Position numbers and translations under genes: made by a program | The notes under the pieces: model-generated | Seen by the model: the letters and a program-made list of their open reading frames with translations, nothing else | Told to the model about the DNA's origin: nothing | Database searches by the model: none | Assembly: GCA_020747015.1 (NCBI GenBank) | Contig: JAGTJM010000026.1 | Location: 124,001 to 188,000, forward strand | Source of the DNA: Pyrenochaeta sp. MPI-SDFR-AT-0127 | Taxonomy: Eukaryota > Ascomycota > Dothideomycetes > Pleosporales > Cucurbitariaceae | Direction: 5' to 3' | Length of the DNA stretch: 64,000 bases | Part shown: piece by piece, positions 11,271 to 24,140 of the stretch | Layout: each line of letters starts with the position of its first letter | How positions within the stretch are numbered: position 1 is the stretch's first letter

Positions 11271-11882
11271 ATGCCTGCAGTGCCAGAACCCTACGATGCG
11301 ATAGCAGCGCAAATAGACAGCCTTGCGCCCCGCGACGCCGATGGCTCCAGCCTGAAGCCGCGACAGCCTGCAATGGACTACTCAAACCTGGCCTTCAATG
11401 CGCCCCAGAAACAGCCAATTGCCAAACGGCAGCAAATGGTCATTCGGCAAGGCATAATACCAACCTACTATAATCTGTCGGGCCCGGAGCCTGGCATGGT
11501 CGTCGGCATTATACTAGGCAGCGTTGCCGGGTTTCTGTTGATAGTCTGGCTGCTGTATACCCTTACCAACGGCAACACAAGAACGGGAACAACGATGGCA
11601 ATGGCGGGAGAGGAAGAGATTGTAGTGCGCAGGCGGCGCAATTCGCACGGAGGTCGGTCCCGGGCGAGCCGCCGACCGGTCGAGGTGCGCGAGGTCAGCA
11701 GGAGTCCGAGGAGGTCCAGCGGACGGTCGCAAATTATCGTCGATGAGAGGAGGCCGGCAACGAGGACAAGGAGCATCATCGTGGAAGAGCGACACAGAGT
11801 GCCGGGCGATGATGTGGTCGAAGTCATCGAGGAGGAAGACTACCGCGAGCGAAGAGGCAGCCGAAGAGCTGGCTATCGGTAA
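11271..11882 (+). CDS. Single-pass membrane protein, function unknown
   Basis: 203 aa. Residues 76-98 form one strong membrane helix (MVVGIILGSVAGFLLIVWLL), preceded by YYNLSGPEPG. The part after the helix is very rich in Arg, Ser and Glu (RRRRNSHGGRSRASRR, several SPRR and VDERRP segments), suggesting a cytosolic, possibly phosphorylated tail. No N-terminal signal peptide is evident, so the helix probably acts as the signal anchor. Helix-plus-basic-tail proteins of this kind recur in filamentous ascomycetes but I know no assigned function. The stop codon TAA (11880-11882) overlaps a good splice donor (GTAAGT at 11879), and splicing to AG at 11962 would leave the same C-terminus. See findings. 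Confidence 0.75.
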   Translation: MPAVPEPYDAIAAQIDSLAPRDADGSSLKPRQPAMDYSNLAFNAPQKQPIAKRQQMVIRQGIIPTYYNLSGPEPGMVVGIILGSVAGFLLIVWLLYTLTNGNTRTGTTMAMAGEEEIVVRRRRNSHGGRSRASRRPVEVREVSRSPRRSSGRSQIIVDERRPATRTRSIIVEERHRVPGDDVVEVIEEEDYRERRGSRRAGYR

Positions 11883-11966
11883 GTTTCCTTCGACGAACAT
11901 GTGCATTGTGTAAAGTCGATGCTGTGAGAAACGAGTCAAAGAACATGTGCTGACAAGCCCAGATGA

Positions 11967-14137
11967 GCACTTACTGAAAGCCCTCCGCCACTTGCTCACT
12001 CCTCCAAACCAACATATTCCTACTCCCAAATATCATTACACATCGCTTCGTCGGACACAGTCTATTGTGGTACCGTCGTTGCTCTGATACCCCCGTTTCT
12101 AATTGTACCATTTGAATCTGCGCAACTCGCACAGTGTTGTTGCGGTATTTCCTTCATGCTCTTTCTTTTCTTGTACATTATCACAACATACTTGCAGCAA
12201 CTGGCGTTGTGCTTCAGCATCGAGGAGAGACTGGAACAGGAGTTTGACGGAATACCACACGAAAGCGCTGGAGTCTGGGGAAGGCTGAAATTACGAGACC
12301 TGTGTAATGTGATCCCGGCCCGTGACGGTCTCAACGAGGAAAATCTGGAAGGATATCACGAGTCACAAGTGTATTCGATTTCGGGCGTATATAGCAATCT
12401 ACATAGCCCATTCGGGTTCATTCAACACAGAACGATCTGGTGCTACCACAATCTGAATGTGAGTCACACCATCTTGTGGGAGTAGAATCCTTGAAACATT
12501 TCAAGAAAATCAGCCTTGCTCTACATACACACCTTTCCTTTGAGCTTGAGTCATGTCGTTTGATGGGAGACGCGCTTGTCCGTCGAGGTAGTCGTGACTT
12601 CCCTCGCCCCTAATTGACCCGCACACTCTAGTAGTCACCATGTACCTCTGCCGCTTGATCTCTGCATCAAATCAACCTTCACTTTGTGCTTTTTATATCC
12701 TGTTGCTACCGCAGGTCTATGTCATGGTGCTTATCAGACATCTATGAGGCTCCCAAATAGTACTGGACACTGCCTGCAGACTTTGAAAAAGACTGGCTTT
12801 GCATAGATAAGTTTCTTTGAATATTCAAAAGCTGGGGGATATTTCGAGGTCAATGATTCAAAGGAAAGAGTTTTGAGGCGCCACTTTCGTACATGTAGAG
12901 CACCATGCCATGTTAGAACATGTTTGGTCAAGATTGATTAAATAAAGGTACCACGTCACTGTATAGGATTCCGTACAATTTTAACATGACATCGTCTTGC
13001 CATACAAGATCTCGTCGCCTTAGACTCAAGTCTTTAAGCACAATGTATACATCCACAAATTTTCCACCAGGATTTGGTGTGTATCTCACGAAAATCAACA
13101 GCCACAATATCAGTTAGTACGCATACCAGACTTCAAGCCCTTTTTAGAAGCCTCTCCACGCTAAGGGGCTGCACCGGAAGATACAAGGAATCTGGCACTG
13201 TCACAACACATCGGCGTGATTGCTAGAGATCATTGCATATCCTTCATAAACAGAAAGCCGAACTACAAAGAAAAATTCTTTTCAATTTCTTATTAAGCAT
13301 GAACTTCCCAATTTTCGTCAACACCGACATTGTAATCATTCGAACAACCAATGGATGATACATTGTTGCAATCTCTGAAGCGGCATTTCATATTCATAGC
13401 CATACCCTATAAAGTGCGGAAATCCGAGTGTAATTCTGGATTCTCTCCAAATTAGCATTACACAAGAGGCATATACCACAAATATGAACCGAACCATTGG
13501 TCTAGTAACAGAACAGTACCTCGTTCCGCTACTAAGATTTTGAGAATTGTAGACACGATGATGATAGGCATTGGTAAGGTGCTGGATACACGAGAAGGAG
13601 CAGAAATGAACGGAGAGAGCAAGATATATAGCATAGGATTGTAGTGACGAGGAGACATTGGGAGAGCCGCTGGTAAGTAGTGGAAGGAGAGACAGATCAT
13701 TCAAGGGCACTGTGTATACCTCGTAGTAATATGGTAGGATGCTGGTATTGTAGTGGCGATTTAGAGCATTATCCGATATACGATGTTCTACAATTGACAA
13801 GTTTGCGGCTCGAACGATCAACTACTAAAACCTGCTTGAAATGAGTTGGAAGTCACATGTCGACTGTTCATTATACTTGCGAGGCCTTAGTTTTGTTACA
13901 TTGTTTGCTTGTACGTGGATTTCTTTCACTTGACGGAAGAATCCGCCCGTAGTGCCTCTCGTTTGTTCAGTGCTGAATAATATGCACACCGGCATCGCAA
14001 GGCGTAGTTGACATGTAACCTTGCCGTTCTTGGTTAGCAAAGCCATGATTTAGTGCACTATCCAAGACGCCGACACCTGGAACGTCGATACTCCACATCG
14101 CTTCTACGCGGGGAAGTGACGGTAACTCACATTCAAC
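11967..14137. other. Intergenic, no supported gene
   Basis: About 2.2 kb, mostly AT-rich. The longest frames (109 codons at 12156-12485 +, 161 codons at 13336-13821 -) show no domain, have Cys/His/Tyr-rich random-looking composition and lack a usable gene structure. It should hold the 3' end of the membrane-protein transcript and the promoter of the homeodomain gene. Confidence 0.5.
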
Positions 14138-16838
14138 ATGGACAACCCATCAAATGCCTCCGCGAATGATTTTGAATCACCTTCCTACTTTGCTTCGAGC
14201 AGCGACCCTTTCGGCTCGGATCACATGCTGAACGATGGCAGCTTCGCAGCGTTATCGGAGGCTTTGACGGCAGCGCAAACTGCACCTCCCCAAAACGAGG
14301 AGGTTTGGATGCTGGAGCCTGCACTTTATGATCTCTCGAACAATTCTACTTGCTTGTCGTCACCTATTAACCCAGGTACTCCAATCACACGGCCCAAGCT
14401 CGGCAGCAGGTTCTCTCGAGATGTAATACGCACCCTGAAGAATTGGCTTGCTGTCCATCAGGACCATCCTTACCCCAATGACGAGGATATGGTTGTACTC
14501 CAAGGTCGAACTGGCTTGAACAAAGCGCAGCTCACAAACTGGTTCGCGAACGCCCGACGCCGTGGTAAAATGCAAAGTATTCGACCTGTATCACCGCAAG
14601 TACGGAATTCGTTGACGGATCCTATTGATATCATCCCAAGACCTCCAACACCAGCCTTTAAACAAGGCTTGCAATCTAAGGATCCAATGCAGCGATGGGT
14701 AGACTCCCCGCCAGAACATGAGCCCGCCGCTGCTTGCGATATCGTGCGCGCGATGGCTTCGAGCTCGAGAAAGTCATCTCGTAAGTTCACACGTTTAGGT
14801 CGTTTAGTGGTACTTTGTGTCCATTCTGGTACTAAGATTCTCTAAAGGTGATAATGTTCTACATGACTTGGACCAAAAGTACAATGATCCCTGGCGTTCT
14901 CCTTATGCTCGATCCTCTGCGAGTAGCGTTGGGACTTCGCATTCCAGCGAATTTTCATACCGGCATTCTTCAGGATCGCAGTCTTCACTAAAGATGCGCC
15001 GAGCACCCCGTCGAAAACGTGCCAGCAGGCGTCGACAAATTGGGAAAGAACGTACCGCAGATCCGAGCATGCCGTACCAATGTACATTTTGCACCGAAGT
15101 CTTTAAGACCAGGTATGACTGGCAGCGTCACGAGAAGTCACTTCATCTGCCTTTAGAGAAATGGATGTGTGCTCTTCACGGGCCGCGCGCACCAAAGAAG
15201 GGAGTTGCAGAGCTTTGTTGTGTCTTTTGTGGTGAAGTCGCGCCCGATGACGCTCACGTTGAGGCACACCATTACTCGGCTTGTCAAGAGCGAAGCCTCG
15301 AGGAACGTACATTCCACAGAAAAGACCACTTAGTTCAACATCTGCGATTAGTTCACGGTGCCAAGTTTGCAGAGTGGTCAATGGCATATTGGATGCTTCC
15401 AATGCCTAATCTTCAAAGTAGATGTGGATTCTGCGGACTCACGATGAGTACCTGGACTGAAAGAACAGACCATCTCGCCGACCATTTCAAGATTGGTGCT
15501 ACAATGGCAGACTGGCAGGGCGACTGGGGCTTTGATGACGCTATATTGAAGATGGTCGAAAGCGCTGTTCCGCCCTGTATGCTTTCTTGCAACTTGAAAT
15601 TGACGGTTAGCTGACTTTCGCGCAACAGATTTCATCGACTATGAGCGAACTACGTGCATACCATTGAAAGCCAGCGATCCACCCTGGGGCTCCCCTCCGA
15701 ACGCTTACGAGCTACTAAAGATCGAGATAGAATACTTCGTTCAGAACTACTTTGATAAGAGTGGCCAATTACCAACTAACGACACCATGCAAATCGAAGC
15801 TTGCCGCATTATCTTTGCAGCTGATGCTACAGCACCTACAAATCCTCTGTCCTCCGATCCGACACATAGTTTCTCATGGCTACGTGATTTGATCATGTCC
15901 TCTCCGGAGTTGGCCAGAAAAGCTAGATTTGGGCCGATGAGAATAGCCAGTGAAAGCAGACATTCACCACTTAGGATTACCGGTCAAGGCGACTTGTTTG
16001 CACAATGCCCTCTCGAAACCCAGCTTCAGGCTTTTGTTGCAGTACAGCAAGCCTTGTCCGTGTCGCTTGACGACGGGCTATACCAGAATGAGGCCTGCGA
16101 AATTGTAAGGCGGATGGAGAAAGCTTCAACTATGCCGTCTGACATCTTTGCCAACTGGGTTGTGAAAGGCATCTATTCAAGTACGACGTGGCTATCAAAT
16201 TTCAAGCGTCGAACAGGCGTATCGGACGCAGTTCACGATATGAATACCATGACCGAGACGAGCTTAAGATCAGATCTGGACCGGCAATGGCCCCAGACAG
16301 CACTTCCTCCATTTACGAACTCGACCATGAATGCAGCACATTCTTTCCTCGAAGCCAGCGTCCCAAATGGAACTTCGTCCACTTTTGCGGAAGCAGCTTT
16401 CATGCTGCCGACACAATCCACCACCCTGGGTGTTACTCTACCTACACCGACTACGAATTTCGATCAGCCTTGTCGGCCCAGGGCGCTTCTGCCAGAAGAC
16501 ACAAACTTCTTTCGATGCTTCGAAAACGATATCAAGCGTTGGGTGGCATCGACCATGGTAAGCAATTGCGCACATGCTTGTATGCGAGTTGCGTACTGAC
16601 TTGATACTCTCTTCAATTACAGTCACCGAAGAACCCGAATTGCCATGTACCTTCTGACGAAGAGATACAGCACCAGGCGAGATGGATCATGTATGGTGGT
16701 GATGACACGTGGAATCAAACACCAGCAGATTACTCGGAGTGGCTGTGGCGATTCAAAAGGGACGTGGGTATAACGAAGGATCAAGGTGTGATTGACCCGG
16801 CAGGTTTGACAGGATACCCATCTGGAGTGCAACAGTGA
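14138..16838 (+). CDS. Homeodomain (TALE-like) plus C2H2 zinc-finger transcription factor
   Basis: Four exons: 14138-14780, 14848-15576, 15629-16557 and 16623-16838, total about 838 aa. Introns of 67, 52 and 65 bp keep frame. Residues about 88-144 form a homeodomain with the HPYP loop insertion typical of the TALE/KN class. The recognition helix reads NWFANARRR, with the invariant Trp, Phe, Asn (138) and Arg (140). A linker rich in Ser/Arg follows. Then comes a classical C2H2 finger (YQCTFCTEVF...H....H, about 291-313) and further Cys/His clusters (CCVFCGE...; RCGFCGL...H...H) that may be degenerate fingers. The last 330 residues have two W/F-containing segments that look like a repeated helical module of unknown role (FSWLRDLI, TTWLSNFKRR, SEWLWRFKRD). 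A nuclear DNA-binding regulator is the clear expectation; targets are unknown. Confidence 0.88.
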
Positions 16839-18375
16839 AGGCGTACAGTGGTGAGGATTAATTTGAAAGTTTCTCGGCTTTTTTTCAATGCTATAAAGTC
16901 CATAACTTGCTTTTCGCGATCATTGTTCCTACCTATCTTATTACACTGAACACGCGCATTTTAAGAAAAGTAGAGAAAATTACATTGAACGGGGACTAAT
17001 TTCCAGTCCAGCAAAGAGCCATGTGTCAGCCTTCAGTCTGCTCTGGATGTGACGAGGGCGACATTTGTGATTTTGTGAGTGAATGGAGGTCTCACGTGCA
17101 GGGTCATGATTGGTCGCCTATGAACGCAGCGCTAACGTAAGTATAACCCTTCGTGCGACGTCCAGTGCTTTGATATTCGTCCGAGCAACAAGCGAGGGCG
17201 AGTATTGACTAAGCGGAAGAATAGACGGGCGTCCGGATAACACGGAACAATAACCAGTGCTTGGCCTTGGTGATGGACGAACGGACCTGTGTGAGAGTCG
17301 GGAGTCACAGGAGGCCGGGGCAGTGAGAGGTCTCGCTCTGAGTTGTAACCTCGGTCGGCTAAACAAATTACCGTGCTAAGTCAATACGGATTGCCTATAG
17401 AGGGAAGCAAGACCAGGCTATATTTTCGTGTGCGACGGGATTAGATTGCTGGATGACATGGTGCCCGGCTGAGGTGAGACCGTCCCGACCCATAGTCGAG
17501 CGGCAACAGGCACACAATCTGGGTGCAGGAGGACAGCACTCAGTCCAGCCCACGCTCCTTCAGGGGGGTTAAAGGCTGCTTTTTGGCGGCAGTGTCGGCT
17601 CGGCGTGGGTGGTCTGGCACGTGGAGGTCTGGCAGTCGTGGAGAGCCATGGGAGGCGCATGGGTGACCAGCATTGCTTCTGCACGGCGGCAACATCCCGT
17701 GCAGCACGGAAGACAGCCCTATCGAATGCGGTAGTTGGTTTTTTTTTGGCAGCGCCGAGTAGTGTGACTCGTGGCCGCGGATGGGAAGGGGGTTTGTAGG
17801 AGTCGTACATAGTAGAGGCCGTTTGGAGGCGGGCTGGAGCACCATGGGCGGGCGACGGAGATGCGACCTCAGCTGACCGGGCAATGCATTTTCTTATTCG
17901 CAAAGTTCTTCGAGGCTGCGGTGCCGGCAGTGCCAGCGCATCGCACACAGGCAGTTGTTCGGTTCCTGAGATGGGCGACGCCGGTGGTGCGTCAGCCGTC
18001 AGCCCGTCAGCCCAGCAGCCCAGCAGGCCAGGCCGGCCCGCCAACTAGTTGCCAAATGCAGGATGCTGGGCTGGCACTCTGATTTCATCACACCTCACAC
18101 CCTCTTCACCACCCCGTCCTGCCCTCTGCACCCGTCGCTGCAAATGTACCTGTCCGCTGCACGCCACAGTACCTCTGCCTCGACAGCATCGTCCCCGCGC
18201 TGCGGCGCTGTCCAACGACCGCCTGCCGCGTGCTGGCCGGGAGTGCCCCATTGATATTGACCGCCACTGTTCTCGGGCCTCGCTGCTATCCAGGCCCTCT
18301 CCAGCCAACACCCGTCGAATCCGCGCACAGCATGCCACGAGCGCTCGTGCCGCTTGACGAAAAAGAACCACCATC
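16839..18375. other. Intergenic; GC-rich leader of VAC7
   Basis: The first 250 bp are AT-rich (3' flank of the homeodomain gene). From about 17150 the sequence becomes GC-rich, and 18070-18370 is strongly C-rich with TC and AC runs, like a fungal promoter and 5' leader for the gene at 18376. Open frames of up to 208 codons on the minus strand here are by-products of GC-richness. Confidence 0.5.
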
Positions 18376-21300
18376 ATGACAGACACTGCCGACGACGAGT
18401 TCCACTCCATTTCCGGCGTCCTGGAGTCGGCCGAGCCCACGTCGACGCCCACCTCGCAGCACGCCTCAACACCCACCGACTCCACTGCACCCTCCCCAGA
18501 GCCCCCCACGACTAACGGCCACAAGCCTCCTGCTGCTGCCACTGCCACTGCTGCATCCGAGAGCGGGCCTCCTGCATCCATGCGACACCAGACCCTGGCC
18601 GGCGTGCGCTCCCTCAACGTGTCTGGCTCTCCCTCGTCTGCAACCTCGCCGCTCTCCTCTCGAGACGCATCGCCCGCCCGCCCGCCCCAGCGCCCCCAAG
18701 CGCCTTCGGGGACGAACCCAAAGCCTGGCTTCCGTTCACGCAAGAGCAGTACCGACGTGAGCCCGAGCAGGGGACCCAGCCTCGCTGGCTCAAGTACCAA
18801 GACGCCCTCTGCTGCTGCCATCCAGCGCGCCCTCTCTGCCACCAGCATACCTGAACTCCCGCCTGCCTCGTCGTCAGACTCTGGAAGAGCACCGCGGCCG
18901 CTGAAGCCCTCCTCCGCCTCCAATTCAGGCGACAACACCCCTCATTGGCCCATCTCGCCGCGTCTCAGGTCTCCGCCGCCCGGGGATGACGGCCGCTCTC
19001 GTTCACGCGCAAACTCTCTTCGCACACAGCTCAAAAAGTCCGACGCTCAACCCACCCCCGCCATTGTTGTCCAGAGCTCGTCGCCAGCGTCGCTCTCACG
19101 CTTCCCGGTGAGGGATGAGCCGGTGGCAAGTGACCCAGACGAGCCTGTCCTGAGCATGAAAGGCCCGTCTCGCGGTGCCAGCGGTGTTGCCCCAAAGCTT
19201 GAGACGGTCCAGGAATCCAGCCTGCCTGCGACCCCCGGCTTTGATGGTCTAGAAGTGCAAAGGTGAGCTCATTCCCCGCAATAGCCCCACTCTTTGTCAT
19301 CGCGACGCACGTTGCAAAGTTAATTAGGAGGGCTAAATTCGGTGCCATCCGCACACTTTTTGCTAATGCCCATTCTAGTTTTGTTCCCTCTGCGACCACG
19401 CACAAAAGTTCCGACGACGAACGAAATGACGTCAGCTCGTCCAAAGTCACCGAAGACCTCAGCACCGCCCACAGCAACACCAAGAACACGGAAAGCGGAA
19501 GCGACGGCGCAACTAAAGCGGACAGGAAGGGCAAGATGCAAGAACATCAACGCGCGTCTTCTACCCATCGACCAAACACAGTCACCTCGAAGCCATCACT
19601 CTCATCCTTGTCCAATAGGTCTCGGGTGGACCCGCCTCTACGCAACATGACAGTTGAGACGGAGACTGTGCCGTCAGTAGCACAGTCCAATATTGCCAAT
19701 CAAGACCGCTCAGCCTCAGGTCGTGTGGACGGAAGCCTCCGACTGAAGACGAGCAACGAGACAATTCGCCCCAAGAAGGAACGAAAACCGCCAAAGCGAA
19801 AAGCACCGTCGATTAATTCAGGCACTGGTAGGTTGCAACACATCTCGTACCACTACTATATTCCCAGCCAGCCGGATTCCGGCTCTCACTCCAATGCAAC
19901 GTCCTCTATTGGAAGCCCAACCTCATACCGCTCGTATGACGACAGGCGCTCCATGTTGACCATATCACCCCCAAGCCCAGAGATGCGCATGCTTTCTGCT
20001 CAGCCTCCTTCTTTCAGATATTTTTATTCAGCCACTAACGCAGTCCGTAAAGCTTCGACAAAGGCAGATGTCTTCGAACAGAAGGTGGCAAGCGCAGTTG
20101 ATGAGGCCAACTCATCAGACTCTGATGCCACCTTCATCTATGAATCGAACCCACCCGAACACCAGCCACATCGCAGCCGACAGCACCACTCACGAACACC
20201 AAGCATGACGTCCGTTACCAGCCTTGCCGATCCACGTCTGGCAATTCGTGATGCGCACAAGAATCCAAATAAGAAGAGCAGCATGAAGTTTACGAACCCT
20301 TATAGTAACCCCAGCATAGACGGTGATGCTCTAGAGCGTGGTGAAGGGACCATTCGAGTCGGGTCAGGTCGAGTAGGTGGAGGCAGCCACCATCACATTG
20401 GCAGACATGGCCAAGGCCGTGGAGGTCTAGGCCACCTCGTACTGGACAGCGACTCGTCATTACCACAATCATCACGTATACGTGGGCCATCATCAAGACA
20501 AGCGTCGCAACCGAACAGCCCTCGCTTCCATACCTTCAACGTTGGCAACGGTCATAGTAATGGGAGCAAAATACACAGCGAGTTATCGTCGTATGATATG
20601 GATGCCGAGAACGTGGCCGACGATGAGCGAACTCCCTTGATCCCATCCGGTCGAAGCCCGCGTGTCCGAACACCACGCCGGCGGAATAGTCTCACGTTAC
20701 GCCATCTGGAACGTCGGCATCGCAACAACGGTGGTTGGTGTCGTCGTTTCGCTGGTTGCCTTGTCCTTTCGATACTCCTGCTCGTGGTCATTTTCACCTC
20801 CGTTGGACTCATATTCGCAACCACAAAGCCACTCACCAACGTCGCGGTTGACAGCATTCAAAATGTCGTGGCAAGTGAAGACCAGATCGTGCTGGATTTG
20901 ATCGTCAACGCTACCAACCCAAACATCATCGGTGTTACAGTCTCGGACATGGACGTGCTAATATTCGCAAAGAGTAAACACGTTGGATCTGACAAGTGGT
21001 GGCGTGAGCACGGAGATGGTAAACACAACAACGAGGAAGATTGGCACCGGATCGATATATCGGCCTCTAACGGTGATGCTGGTGTTGGCATCAGCGGCAC
21101 TGACGAAGGCAATGATCCAATTGATGGCGAACCTCGGACCATGTCGCTTGGCCGCATCTTTCATTTCGACGCGCCTTTGAACTTCGACGGCTCCTTCTTC
21201 CAGCAGCGTCGTGCGCAATCCACCGGCGATATTCGACTATCGCATCCTGGGAATAGCTCTGAAGCGGGCGGGAAGGAACGCTGGGAAGAAGTCCTACAGT

Positions 21301-21533
21301 ACCCTTTCGAGCTCATTGTGAGAGGGAACTTCAAATACACACTCCCCCTGAGCACAAGAGAACACAAGGTTCCGGTCACAGCATCGTACTATTATGATCC
21401 GGACCTTGAGAAGAAGAAACTTTACAAGGTTGAGGCAAAGAAGGCAGAGAGGAGGGAGGTGACACACCTTGTACCACCAAAGCCATTGGGACGATACGAC
21501 CGCAGAGCACTTCCGCTCCTGGACTTCGAGTAG
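18376..21533 (+). CDS. VAC7: Vacuolar segregation protein VAC7 homologue
   Basis: Two exons (18376-19262 and 19379-21533), about 1013 aa. The 116-bp intron has a GTGAGC donor and a TAG acceptor and joins LEVQ to SFVPSATTHKSS in frame. The first 700 residues are low-complexity, rich in Ser, Pro and Thr. After a basic stretch (LRHLERRHRNN, GWCRRF) comes one membrane helix (CLVLSILLLVVIFTSVGLIFA, about 753-775). The luminal domain contains IVNATNPNIIGVTVSDMDVLIFAKS, a segment typical of Vac7-like and LEA-2-like domains. In yeast Vac7 sits in the vacuole membrane and activates the Fab1/PIKfyve lipid kinase with Vac14 and Fig4, raising PI(3,5)P2. That role is inferred here by homology. The first exon is much more GC-rich than the rest. 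Confidence 0.85.
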
Positions 21534-22529
21534 CCCAATATCTCATTTTGTACTACAACAATACTCGGACTCCGAATGGTCTTGCCGGTGGTCTCACTCC
21601 GGCAAATGGACCGAAAAGAAAACTGATACCCCATACACACGAGTTTCACGACCCATAGATTTGACCCAGTCTGGATGTTGCCCCGTCAGCTCATCCGGCT
21701 TTACATTTTTTGGCTCGACAGCCATCACGAATTTCCTTTCCTTTCTGACCTCGTCTTTTCGCCGTCTAGTTCCATGACTGGCTGTACACATAGCTTGCGT
21801 TGATCTTGTTGAAAGTGCAGCTTTTTGTATGCGATTGAGCGATGGGTGTTTGTATCACGATAGTCTAGGTTTAATCTTGAGGGCTTTTGCGTCTGGTCCT
21901 CTCAAGTTCGCTTTCCGTTGTCAAGTTTGGAGGTGGGCGCTTGTGTCCAAACACATTCTTTTGCCACATTATCTCTTCTGTGTAGCAATATTTTAGCTAT
22001 CTTCAAAAGCCAAGCCCTGCTTTGCATTGCATTGCGTTGCAGCGTTGAGCGGTTCGCCTCGCAAGTGGGATCAAGAATGGAACAGTATCAGATCGGATCA
22101 GCATTGTTCTTTCAGTGTGCCTCGTCCCAATGCTATGTGAAACATCTCAGCAAAGTGTTTACGATGATCATCTCGATGTTAGTATGCCCTGCTCCTCACC
22201 CACCCCTCATAATAGTGTACGCAATTGGGTGGCCAATTTTCATTAAGTGCCTTGGTTCGAACAAAACCCTTTATGAGACAATTCATCTGCATATGGAATA
22301 GTAGTGCACAGGACGAGGGGGTTTCTAATCGCACTCGCTCAAGTCATAGATGAGAGTGACTGGCAACCACAGAAGACAGATATATTTCAGGCTACGCAGC
22401 TCAGTAAGTGAGTGCTATGAAGACTCATAAGCAGATGCCCACGAAGCTTGCATGCTTGCTTTCTACAATGCCGCCCACGTAGTTCCAACCTCACTTATCA
22501 TACCTAAACTTCCGATCCACCCAACGACT
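21534..22529. other. Intergenic, tail-to-tail spacer
   Basis: One kb between the convergent VAC7 (+) and BTB gene (-). It should contain both 3' untranslated regions. The frame at 21918-22301 (+) has no recognisable feature. Confidence 0.5.
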
Positions 22530-24140
22530 TCAAATAACACCAAACCGAAGACCCCACCTCCTCTCCATGCCAGCTGGCACAAGGAACGTAGTAACTTCGA
22601 ATCCGTCTTCTTCAAGACTCTGCACAATGTCGTCGCCGAAACTAATCATTTCTAGCATCATCGTAATGAAGAACCTCTGCCGCATCAGCTGGTCCAGGCT
22701 GGGCTTGATGAGATTGAGCACCGCTGCGCGCATTGGGTCAGAGCGATTCGGCGTATTCCTCCACAGAAGCACGAGGGAGTCGAGGAAGCGGTCCATTATT
22801 GCCGCAGCAGAAAGGTCATTTGGATGACTTCCACCCGCATGTATCGGCGTGTATACTGGATCGCCATGTGAATGTGCTGTACTCTGGAAGTTGTCCGGCC
22901 CAGACTTGGAGGCGGAAGGAACGCGTAGACTGAGAATCATGCTCCCTATACTGATATACTGTGCTACCGCATACTTACATAGCCTGGGTATGTGATACTT
23001 GTCACCAGCGCAGTAGGCGTGGATATGCAGATCGAGAAGCGTAATGTGCGGATACTCTACTCGCATGTTGGCATCGAAGCTGTACATTCCCGAATCAACG
23101 TATTCCAGCATGGCTTTTATGCCGTACGGGAAGTTGCCGCGCAGGCGGATGCAGCGCGTGTGCGATTCCTGAAACACGATGGTTAGACTTTATATGTAGA
23201 TTGTGTCTGGGATGTTGGGTAGACGTACAAGAAAGGGACCGTCTAGCAGTTGAGCGAAGAAACGGGACTCGTTGCAAAGCGGGTACTTGTTCGTCTTGAT
23301 CATTTTTCTGCCCTTGTCGAAGACGATGACGACTTCGTTTGGCAGAATGGTGGGGAATGTGCTGGATAGATGTTAGTCCGAGATCTTTTTCTCTGTCTAG
23401 AAGTTGTATGCTCACCAGTTGAAGATTGCTGAATGGACAAAGTACACACTTGCACGGTCGTTTCTTACGACTGGCCTGCCTGGAAGTGGCAGCACGGACT
23501 GCCTGGGTATGTCCTGGAGTGAGAGGTCTTGGAGGTTCAAGGCACTTGGGGTAGGAGGGCCGACAGGAACGAGCTGACCGCACATGGTAACATCTGGATC
23601 CTCGTAGATGATCGGCCCAGACTCACCAGAATCTTGAAGAGAGCTGGAGCCACAGTTTGAGGTAAAGCTAGGTGGAGAAGACCCAACTAGTGACGAGACC
23701 TGTGTTGTAAACGGTGTGAGGACGTAGAATTGTCTTACTTCAAGGTCGCCTGGGGTCAAGCATGCAGTAGTGGAAACCGACTGGCCCGTGGCGCCGTTGT
23801 ACATGTATTGTTGCCTGGAGATATCCTGAAGAGGGTGCCCTCGAGGTTGGACATCCATGTGATATGGCAGGGAGAGTGAGCGATGGTTCTGCTGGCTTTG
23901 ATAGCCTACATGAGGAGCAGCGAGAACCCCAGTAGTTTCAACTTTACCCTGGCAGACCGTGGGAGTATTTTCTTTGTCCGAGTCGAAGAGACTCGACGGC
24001 ATGGACAGTTTATGCGGTCTTGAAGCAACATTTGCTCTGGGAAGATTCTGATTTGTCTGGTAGCCGGGATTGCGCATAGGCTGTGAAGCAGAGTTAAACG
24101 CCTGACTGAATGCACGCTTACGGTCTTGACCGATCATCAT
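22530..24140 (-). CDS. BTB/POZ domain protein with long disordered N-terminus
   Basis: Three exons: 24140-23416, 23361-23229 and 23168-22530, about 498 aa, with introns of 54 and 60 bp in frame. Residues 1-240 are low-complexity, rich in Ser, Gln and Pro (for example SLFDSDKENTP). The BTB fold spans about 242-365 and crosses both introns: FPTILPNEVVIVFD, then SRFFAQLLDGPFLES, then IKAMLEYVDSGMY and the helix LHIHAYCAGDKYHIPRLCKYA. BTB domains mediate dimerisation and often link to Cul3 ubiquitin ligases or chromatin. Which applies here cannot be told. The start is uncertain: I chose the MMIGQDRKR pair at 24140 because the 55 codons upstream (from 24305) read like leader sequence. The gene is followed on the same strand by a second BTB gene. 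Confidence 0.8.

Noticed and set aside
13336..13821. 161-codon minus-strand frame in AT-rich DNA
   Set aside because: Tyr/Ile/Cys-rich, low-order sequence with no domain and no splice-linked neighbours; looks like chance in AT-rich DNA.
17418..18044. 208-codon minus-strand frame before VAC7
   Set aside because: Pro/Ala/Arg-rich translation of GC-rich DNA that looks like the VAC7 leader and promoter; other frames are equally open.
18045..18938. 297-codon minus-strand frame over VAC7 exon 1
   Set aside because: It is the antisense of the VAC7 coding exon, and GC-rich codons leave few stops. VAC7 on the plus strand is supported by its splice junction and the C-terminal domain.
22240..22330. 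Possible minus-strand tRNA with a TTCGAAC loop
   Set aside because: A weak T-arm can be drawn, but no acceptor stem pairs at the required distance.
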